From Zizania palustris (Eukaryota; Streptophyta; Magnoliopsida; Poales; Poaceae), in contig JAAALK010000079.1 in NCBI GenBank assembly GCA_019279435.1, positions 66,970,330 through 67,034,329 on the forward strand: 64,000 bases of DNA. The letters run 5' to 3'. The position numbers and the translations under genes are program-made. Positions 57,216 through 64,000 of the stretch are shown in pieces. The first letter of the stretch is position 1, and each line of letters opens with the position of its first letter. The notes under the pieces are model-generated. The model had not been told where the DNA came from. It did not search any database and saw only the letters and a list, made by a program, of their open reading frames with translations.

Positions 57216-58143
57216 CTATTCTGAATCGCTCTCATTGCAAAGAGCCTTCAAGCCTCTTGCCCTCTGCACATTTTTCTGCTTTGTATTAGCAACAAAGAAG
57301 AACAGAACAGCAAACTAACATTTCAACTAGGAACTGAAAGAAAAATAACACCAAAACTAGGTTACCTTTCTGGAGCTTTTCTTCTCTCTGACTTCATACC
57401 TCTCATGCGACAAATCAGATAGCCAAGCTCCTGGCATCACCATCTGCAACATGCCCAACAATTAAACAGAAGAAAGGAGGGTTAAATCAGCGAGCATGAT
57501 CATGTAAAAAAGAACAAAACTTTGCAGCTATCATTGTGATGAAAGCAGGAATTACAAGCAAGCACTTCTGCATCAACTTCGGCCTCTTCTTTGGCCTCTG
57601 TGGGAGCTTGCAGCCCTTCATTGCCAGGAAATCCTCTTCTTTCTCTTTATTAGACAATGAAATGAAGAACCTTGGCAGTGCAGTGATGCCCTTTTCTTCC
57701 ATTGCACCACCAAAATCAAACCCATTTCCCTCAAATGGAAACGGGAAACCCCTAGTGGAGTAATATCGATCTCTCTCTGGTGAGATTGACATAGACTGCC
57801 TGTTCTCGCTAGCCAGTTGCTTAGCTTTCCTGCTCTCAAACAATTAGTTGAGGTAATGCATCAGAAGAACTGGCAGTGTTTTGGTGGATGCAAATGAGAT
57901 CATTGCATACAAAAGTTACCTTCGGTTAAGAGTGATTGGGCGGCGTGGTGAACGAAATGGTGCAATGTCACCTCCAAGGGGCCGATTCTCTCGTGGTATG
58001 GTGCGCCTAAGAAAATCAGTCCGGGCAGGTGATGGTGAGCCGTCGTCCCTCGTCTTGACGCAGCGGAGCCGCTTCCGGCTGCCCCATTGAAGGAAAGGGT
58101 TTGGTTCACTTGTTGGCCTTGAGTCCTTCACCTCTGGATCCAT
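57216..58143 (-). CDS. DUF1639 family protein
   Basis: Four coding exons on the minus strand, 58143-57920, 57829-57556, 57443-57366 and 57263-57216, give 207 residues. The start MDPEVKDSRPTSEPNPFLQW GSRKRLRC fits the family. A Ser/Arg-rich middle (RDRYYSTRGFPFPFEGNGFD) leads into the DUF1639 core: LPQRPKKRPKLMQKCLL, MVMPGAWLSDLSHERYEVRE and KKSSRK, ending RARGLKALCNESDSE. The core follows the conserved order (PKKRPK then W-L then RYEVREKK then the acidic end). The family is plant-specific, basic, probably nuclear, with unknown function. If the last intron is retained translation would end three codons after SSRK; the spliced form is preferred because it restores the conserved ending. The 5' UTR likely contains an intron (58190-59000). 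Confidence 0.9.
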
Positions 58144-59277
58144 TTGTGCCCTGATTCCTGGAGCAGAAAGAACTGGAAGCTGTCAGCAACTAAATCCTAG
58201 ACTGGAGACCTGAACTTATGAAATACAGCTAGCAGCAAAACAGATAGCCCAAATGGATATTCATCTTCTTCAAAGTCAAAAAAATGCTCTCAAGTTAGCA
58301 TGGGTGTGGTTGTTGGGATAATCGATCTAACAGATAGAGAGAGGGAGTGTAGAGAGAGTCAAACCAACTCATGTGTAATCCAATCGGAACTAGCAAGCAA
58401 GAAAGGCCGGATTTAAATTGGAATCCAGAGACGGACCTAACATGGGGAATGGGGTTCAGTTGAATACCAAATGTTTCGGAAAACAAACTGCTACCAGTAA
58501 CTCCAGCATGCATAAAAATTAAGATTTGGAGAAGTTAGCGGTCATCGGCAGCAGCCACGAGAAAAAAAATAAGCCCGCACGATCTACGCGGTTCGCCGGC
58601 TCAGTAGCGCCGCCGCCGCGGCGGCGGCGGACTACGAGAAAAGAATACCTTCCAGCGGAGGACTACCAGCGCTCCGGTGCAAGACTGCAAGGAGAGATCG
58701 ATGGTGGGAACGGGGAACCAGCCGACGCCGCCGTCGAGTTGGGAAGAAGTGAAGGGGGAAGGAAGAAGGCAATCCCGGGCAACAAATTTCTGAATCTTGC
58801 TAAAAGGAACACCAAAAACCACACCGTTGGAACATATCTACAAGATTCCCCGCTAAAGATCCAGAGTTAGAAGCCGAACGGACTCATCTGAGCATGGAAG
58901 ATAACCAAAAAGGCGGTGAAATCCCATAAGATTGGAACGGGGGAGGAAAAGCTTACGGATTTGCTGTCACGCTGCTTCTTCTCACCGATAAATCTCCTGG
59001 AACCACCGTTGGAGTAGTTCTTGGGGGGGATTAGGTTGCTGTAGGCCGTTGCTTCTTGGACTGATTTTCCTTGGCGAATGGCGAGAAGCAACCAACCAGG
59101 CGAGGCTGGGGCGCTGGGGGGTGAGACGAGAAGACGACCCACTACTCTCACGTCTTACCCTCTTCCATCTTCTATACGGATGGGCTGCTTTGCCTTGGGA
59201 AGTTACCAGCCGTAAGATCTGAGATCTGCGGCTAAGACATGGTGGAGGTTTTCTTCTGCTTGGTGGCCAGATGAGTA
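58144..59277 (-). other. 5' leader and promoter region of the DUF1639 gene
   Basis: Contains GC-rich (GCCGCC) repeats near 58610-58630 and C/T-rich stretches when read on the minus strand. A leader exon near 58960-59150 is plausible but not proven. Confidence 0.4.
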
Positions 59278-59528
59278 CGGTAAATTTAACTATTTGCCGT
59301 TCTATTCGTTGTGAGTTGTTCAAATGTTACTATCTTCATTGTTTTAATTTTTTGTCACTTTATCATAGACAAAATAATTTTTTATCATGTTTCATCCAGT
59401 TGAATGTGGGAGGTGATGTGATCAAATTGGACGAAAAGTGGCAAAAAACTGAAGACAATGAGAGTGGCATTTGAGCAAACGACAACAAATAGGATGGCAA
59501 ATAGTTAAATTTCGATGGGTAAATCCGC
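59278..59528. mobile_element. Short MITE (GGCAAATAGTTAAAT family), copy 3
   Basis: Left arm GGTAAATTTAACTATTTGCC and the right GGCAAATAGTTAAATTTCGA mirror each other and match the ends of copies at 48848 and 49159. It is longer (about 250 bp) with a different interior. Confidence 0.65.
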
Positions 59529-59599
59529 ATTTTTCCTAGGGGAAAAATTAGCATCGGGGCACACAAGTTGTGGAACGAGGATCGGATGATATAAGTTTT

Positions 59600-59706
59600 G
59601 TATCTGTTTTTGAATCCAACACCAATTATGTATCTGTTTTTGAATTCAACACCAATTATGTATCTGTTTTTGAATTCAACACCAATTATGTATCTGTTTT
59701 TGAATT
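59600..59706. repeat. 30-bp tandem repeat, about 3.6 units
   Basis: Unit GTATCTGTTTTTGAATTCAA plus CACCAATTAT, starting at 59600, 59630, 59660 and 59690 (last unit partial). The first unit differs by one base, and the rest are identical where complete, so the array is young. Confidence 0.93.
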
Positions 59707-59898
59707 AAACGATCCATACACTAGAGAGGACAAATAGTCATAGAAGAAAAGCCCTTAGCAATAAAGAGTGGTATGGCGCGGACGACAGGGGACATGTCCA
59801 TTGGCTAGCGGCGAACGACAGGGGACATGTTGCCTTATTTAACATGGACCATTGGATTCAAAAAGTATGGACGTGGCTTACATCAGTCAGGATACTTA

Positions 59899-60609
59899 GA
59901 GCATCTCCAGCAGCTCCCCTAAAACTCATCCCCTATACTTCACATATAGGGGATGACCTTAAAAGATTTCACCCCTATACAACTTCGATCTCCAGCAGCT
60001 TCCCTAAAATTCATTCCCTATATTTTTGAATCTTCTATTTTATTATTATCTAACAATAAAAATTCTAACGACTATATTTTCAACGGCTATATCTCTAACA
60101 TATATACTATTATGTATGATTATTATTGTTATTGATGATTGATAAATTTTTTATTATCATTCAACGGTAAAAATTACAACGGTTATATTTTCAACAACTA
60201 TATTTTCGTTGTGAATTTTTATTTTTTCATAAATAAATAAATATCCTATAATTAGTCTAAATAGTTGATCTCAAAAACATCTTAAAAATTATAAAGAAAA
60301 TAAATTTTCCTTTAAATTTTTAATTTTTAATTTTATTTTTATTTTTTATTTTTTCTCTTTTCTTTTTTATTTTCTTTTTTCCTTCTCTCTTTCTCTTTTT
60401 TCCTTTCTTTTTTTCTTCTTTCTCCCGGGTGCTGATGTGGCATGGATAGGGGAGGAGAGAGAACCCCCAGATTGGGGGATGGGGAGAGAGGAGTAGGGAA
60501 TGAGATAGGGTAGGGGATGGAATAGGGGAGCTGCTGGAGGACGAATTTCAGGCTAAATCCCCTAAATTTAGCTATAGGGGATGAAGTAGGGGAGCTGCTG
60601 GAGATGCTC
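59899..60609. mobile_element. PIF/Harbinger-like MITE, TSD TTA
   Basis: Termini GAGCATCTCCAGCAGCTCCC on both ends in inverted orientation, flanked by TTA (59896-59898, 60610-60612). It is 711 bp. A second inward pair of the same motif (CGATCTCCAGCAGCTTCCCT at 59989 and its reverse near 60528) makes the ends double. A pyrimidine-rich tract occupies 60350-60425. Confidence 0.92.
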
Positions 60610-60612
60610 TTA

Positions 60613-60957
60613 GGCCCTGTTTGATTTCCTTATACTAAACTAATCTTTAGTCTCTCCACATTCACGTAACTAAATTTAGTCCCTACATGTTTGTTCTAGG
60701 GACTAAAAGTTATTAAAGCATGTGAAAAATGATCAAACTACCCTTAATAAATGCTCATGTATAGTCTTTTCCCACCCTCATGAGCATTAATGAGGGGCAA
60801 GCCATGTCAATAGTTTCTTTTAGTCCATTTTAACAATCTCATGGGGACTAAATGGCTAAACTTTAGTCCCTTTTAGTCACCATGTTTGGCAATTTATGGA
60901 TTAAAAGAGACTAAATTTTAGTCCCTACAGTTTAGCAAAGTGGAACCAAACACCCCC
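60613..60957. mobile_element. Tourist-like MITE, TSD TTA, abutting the previous one
   Basis: Termini GGCCCTGTTTGATTTCC and, reversed, GGGGGTGTTTGGTTCC, with inner TTTAGTCCCTACA on both arms. The left TTA (60610-60612) is also the right TTA of the neighbouring MITE, and the other copy is 60958-60960. 345 bp. Confidence 0.9.
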
Positions 60958-61028
60958 TTATTTCAAAACCAGTGTGTCCTCGTACCTAAATTTATTCCAA
61001 GAATAGCTAACTTATAGGAGGCTACTAA

Positions 61029-61690
61029 GAACATCTCCATTGTAATTGCTATTTTTACTTGCTATTCATAGCAATAGCAAGTCTCCTTATTTTAATTGGC
61101 TTGCTATATTGCTACTAACTTCATTGTACTTGCTATTTTTGACTTGCTATTCATAGCAATAGCAAGTCTCCCTATTCTAATTGGCTTGCTATTTTGCTAT
61201 CCGCTCCAATGTACTTGTTAAATGTGAATTGCTATTCAAATAGAGTTATATTTAATCAGTTTATATATCTGCAAAGAAAGTGAAAACAATTAAACAATCT
61301 CAATATTCAATGGAATAACAAGTTTGATTGCCTTGTTAAAGCATTTCCATTATACTTATTATTTTTGACTTGCTATTATAGCAATAGCAAGCTTTCTTAT
61401 TTAAATTTACTTGCTATTTTGCTATTCACTCCAATGTGCTTGCTAAATATGATTCTCTATTTAAATGTAACTATATTTTATCAATTTATATACATGTAAA
61501 GAAAATAAAAAAATAAATAAGTTTGGAATAGCAAGTTTGGTTGGCTTGCTAGATGTAGCAAGCGTGGAGAGAGGAATAGCAAGCCCCTTGAAATAACAAG
61601 TCAAGTAGCAAATACAATGGAGGGATTTTTGGATCATACTTGTTATTTTAGGGGATAGCAAGTGTGATAGCAAATACAATAGAGATGTTC
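61029..61690. mobile_element. PIF/Harbinger-like MITE (GAACATCTCCATTGTA), TSD TAA
   Basis: Termini GAACATCTCCATTGTAATTG and, reversed, GAACATCTCTATTGTATTTG, flanked by TAA (61026-61028, 61691-61693). The interior holds repeated TTGCTATTCATAGCAATAGC palindromic units, suggesting internal amplification. 662 bp. Confidence 0.88.
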
Positions 61691-61693
61691 TAA

Positions 61694-62226
61694 GCGAGCA
61701 CTAAATGCATCTAAAGAGATACCCAAAATCATTTTAGCTATTTTTAAAATAAAGTGTCCGGAAACAAACAGCTCTTAATATTTAAAAATCACCAATCTAG
61801 CTAGCCTATAAGATGACCTCTAAATCAACTGTTGTATCGCTCTCTCTTGTCGCTCATATCCACTCCATCGCACCTAAGCTCGTTATCAGCATCGCCTTCA
61901 CCTTGAGCCAATTGCCAATAGGATCACTACCATCCTAAGCTCAAATTAATCATCGTTCTTACCTCTAGCTAGCAAGCAAAATCGCCACAAAACTAAACAA
62001 CTTATCAGCTCACACTGTCACGGCCCTATAACTTCCTAACGTCGCAAAAACTCATTGCCATGGTGTCCATCAGTTGCTGCTCTAACTAATAACCAGTGTT
62101 AGTTATGGTCTCACGCTAAATAGCCTTAAGCCTAGGTCGTTGATATAGGAAGTTTATTAGAGAGGTTAATGATACATGGTCAGAAGGAGAAATGTGAATA
62201 CAAGAGATGGATTTCACACGAGCTTA
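61694..62226. other. Spacer between two related MITEs
   Basis: No gene or element recognised. Confidence 0.5.
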
Positions 62227-62583
62227 GGGTATATCTTCATTGTACTTGATATCCCCTAAAATAATAAGTATGGTCTAAAAAAACATATTCATTGTACTTG
62301 CTCCTTATACTTGTTATTTTAGGAAGCTTGTTATTTTCTTTCCACACTTATACATCTAGCAAGATAATCAAACTTGTTATTACGTTCAATATTGAGTTTG
62401 TTTAATTGCATTCATTTTCTTTGCATATATATAAATTCATAAAATATAGCTACATTCAAATAGGAAATCATATTTAACCAATACATTACAATGAATAGCA
62501 AAATAATAAGTCAAAATTTAAAAAGAAGACTTGCTATTGCTATTAATAGCAAGTCAAAAATAACAAATACGATGAAAATAGTC
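62227..62583. mobile_element. Second member of the GAACATC-type MITE family, TSD TTA
   Basis: Left end GGGTATATCTTCATTGTACT, right end ACGATGAAAATAGTC, flanked by TTA (62224-62226, 62584-62586). The interior shares TTGCTATTG and CTTGTTATTTTAGG motifs with 61029-61690 in the opposite orientation and is more diverged. Confidence 0.7.
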
Positions 62584-62761
62584 TTATAGGAACTTGTTTA
62601 GAGTTGTTTAGAGCGAGTACAACTATTTTCAAAATATAAATCTTCCCTCCGACGATTTAGATACTTAATAATTATTTTAAAAATCTAAAACTATAAACAC
62701 TAAGTAAACATCTAAAATAATCAAGAGAACTTTGTCCTATTCGTACTAGCACATAGTATTA

Positions 62762-63064
62762 AGCTATTCATAGTGGTGGATTTCATAACACTGTTTTTTA
62801 GAAATCCACATCAGCTTTGAAACTGAAGGAAATATCACCTCTTAGTGGAGAGTTTATTTCACTATTTCGTAAACTAACTAGTGTATTATATACAACTAGT
62901 TCTCATAAAATATCCTCTCTCTGATTAAACAATTTGGCTCTCAATTGACATTTTATTTTGTTGTCCATTTTGAAAATGGGTTAGCACCATATCATGGTGA
63001 TGACACTACATATTTCTTTTTAATATGATGTGTGATCCCTCGTAAAACCCTATTTTGAATAGCC
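62762..63064. mobile_element. MITE with GGCTATTCA-type ends, TSD TTA
   Basis: Left AGCTATTCATAGTGGTGG, right TTTTGAATAGCC (reversed GGCTATTCAAAA), flanked by TTA (62759-62761, 63065-63067). 303 bp, ending 330 bp before the PsaD start codon. Confidence 0.75.
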
Positions 63065-63228
63065 TTACGATACCCGGGCCTGAATGGGCCTGCGGTTCAC
63101 GGCCCACGAAACAACCAACACGTCTCAAGCCCAACTGCTTAGCTCGGCGGCGACGGCGGTGTCACCGCCGGTGATACGAGTGTGCATGAGGCGCCGCGCG
63201 CGCGCAGTTGGGTGAGTGGTGAAGTGAA

Positions 63229-63286
63229 CACGTGTGTACGTATCATAATCCGCTCTCCCTATTGGCCGGCGTCAAATCCCCTTATC
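63229..63286 (+). promoter_or_regulatory. Light-type promoter motifs of PsaD
   Basis: G-box CACGTG (63229-63234), an inverted CCAAT box (ATTGG 63261-63265) and an inverted I-box (CTTATC 63281-63286) lie 109-166 bp before the ATG in the order seen in many photosynthesis genes. No TATA box is visible; pyrimidine-rich DNA near 63287-63340 could serve as an initiator. GGGCC motifs occur further up (63076-63106). Confidence 0.6.
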
Positions 63287-63394
63287 CACTTCTCCACCCA
63301 TTACCTCAGTCCTCACCCCGATCTCCATATCTCCTCCTCCTCGCGCCACCACGCACGCACGCCCGCACGCACACGCACCGCTGCTCCGACAGAC

Positions 63395-64000
63395 ATGGCC
63401 ATGGCCACGCAAGCCTCGGTCGCAACGCGCCACCTCCTAGCCGCCTGCTGGGCGCCTGCCAAGCCTCGCCAGCTCGGCGGATCGCTCGCCATGCCGTCGT
63501 CCTCGCGCGGCCCTGCCGCGCTCAGGGCAGCTGCGGCCGAGGAGCCCGCGGCGGCGGCGACGGAGGCGAAGCCCGAGGCACCCGAGGGCTTCGTGCCGCC
63601 GCAGCTGGACCCCAACACGCCGTCCCCCATCTTCGGCGGCAGCACCGGCGGGCTGCTCCGCAAGGCGCAGGTGGAGGAGTTCTACGTCATCACGTGGACG
63701 TCCCCCAAGGAGCAGGTGTTCGAGATGCCCACCGGCGGCGCCGCCATCATGCGGGAGGGGCCAAACCTCCTCAAGCTGGCGCGCAAGGAGCAGTGCCTCG
63801 CGCTCGGCACCAGGCTCCGCTCCAAGTACAAGATCAAGTACCAGTTCTACCGCGTCTTCCCCAACGGCGAGGTGCAGTACCTCCACCCCAAGGACGGCGT
63901 CTACCCTGAGAAGGTCAACGCCGGCAGGCAGGGCGTCGGCCAGAACTTCCGCAGCATCGGCAAGAACGTCAGCCCCATCGAGGTCAAGTTCACCGGCAAG
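63395..64000 (+). CDS. PSAD: Photosystem I reaction centre subunit II (PsaD), 5' 202 codons
   Basis: A single open exon cut by the window end after FTGK; about five more codons are expected. PsaD is the stromal ferredoxin-docking subunit of photosystem I. The first ~45 residues (MAMATQASVATRHLLAACWA...) form a chloroplast transit peptide, followed by an Ala/Glu/Pro-rich start of the mature protein and the conserved core: GFVPPQLDPNTPSPIFGGST, KAQVEEFYVITWTSPKEQVF, EMPTGGAAIMREGPNLLKLA, RLRSKYKIKYQFYRVFPNGE, YLHPKDGVYPEKVNAGRQGV and GQNFRSIGKNVSPIEVKFTG. It is intronless so far, as in other plants. The first of two in-frame Met codons (63395, 63401) was chosen. GC-rich codon use gives a long spurious frame on the same strand. 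Confidence 0.98.
   Translation, partial: MAMATQASVATRHLLAACWAPAKPRQLGGSLAMPSSSRGPAALRAAAAEEPAAAATEAKPEAPEGFVPPQLDPNTPSPIFGGSTGGLLRKAQVEEFYVITWTSPKEQVFEMPTGGAAIMREGPNLLKLARKEQCLALGTRLRSKYKIKYQFYRVFPNGEVQYLHPKDGVYPEKVNAGRQGVGQNFRSIGKNVSPIEVKFTGK

Noticed and set aside
63232..63909. 225-codon frame overlapping PsaD on the same strand
   Set aside because: Out of frame with the clearly conserved PsaD protein and explained by GC-rich third positions; the peptide is Arg/Ala/Gly-rich and family-less.
1..64000. tRNA, rRNA, CRISPR, operon or prokaryotic features
   Set aside because: None seen by reading; introns and gene families identify the window as plant nuclear DNA. A covariance-model scan was not possible, so a lone tRNA cannot be fully excluded.

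Overview
The window is nuclear DNA of a flowering plant, and the gene content points to a grass (Poaceae). Genes are intron-rich with GT-AG introns. The photosystem I gene, the GC-rich first exons and the dense population of small Stowaway-, Tourist/PIF-Harbinger- and hAT-like elements are all grass-like. The PsaD transit peptide does not match what I recall for rice, so a panicoid grass (Setaria, Panicum or sorghum type) is my guess, not a demonstrated assignment.

Layout, left to right. (1) 0-10 kb: possible last exons of an upstream gene; a truncated duplicate of a PP2A catalytic-subunit gene (768-1470); a small single-pass membrane protein gene with an apparent one-base deletion (1567-3594); a MITE whose right end abuts the promoter of an intact 11-exon PP2A catalytic-subunit gene (5281-9968). 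PP2A intron 2 carries a LINE fragment that the truncated duplicate lacks. (2) 11-21.6 kb, minus strand: a decayed AMP-forming acyl-activating enzyme gene (AAE17/18 type). It has frameshifts, a missing core segment, a 656-bp MITE inside an exon, and a complete but defective 5,957-bp Copia element (11209-17165, TSD AGCTC) just inside its last intron. The Copia gag region is itself split by a 654-bp hAT element with a perfect 8-bp TSD. (3) 23-34.2 kb, plus strand: an APR-like thioredoxin-fold membrane protein, a DUF6821-like membrane-anchored protein and a single-exon DUF868 protein. (4) 34-48 kb: a solo LTR with TSD CAGGT, a two-exon 64-residue conserved plant protein, the QCR7 subunit of respiratory complex III, a Pack-MULE-like element carrying an antisense hydroperoxide-lyase (CYP74B-like) fragment, and an uncharacterised 121-residue protein. 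(5) 48-64 kb: several MITEs, a seven-exon neprosin-family (DUF239) gene, a cluster of site II promoter motifs beside a candidate Ser-rich exon, a DUF1639 gene on the minus strand, an array of at least five PIF/Harbinger-like MITEs (59.9-63.1 kb), and the 5' 202 codons of PsaD, which runs off the window.

The genes are independent eukaryotic transcription units, not an operon. They serve phosphatase signalling, mitochondrial and chloroplast electron transport, a secreted glutamic-peptidase-like family and several plant-specific unknowns. The most informative content is the layered record of transposon insertion and gene decay: relative ages can be read from empty sites, TSDs and nesting. No tRNA, rRNA or CRISPR feature was seen.
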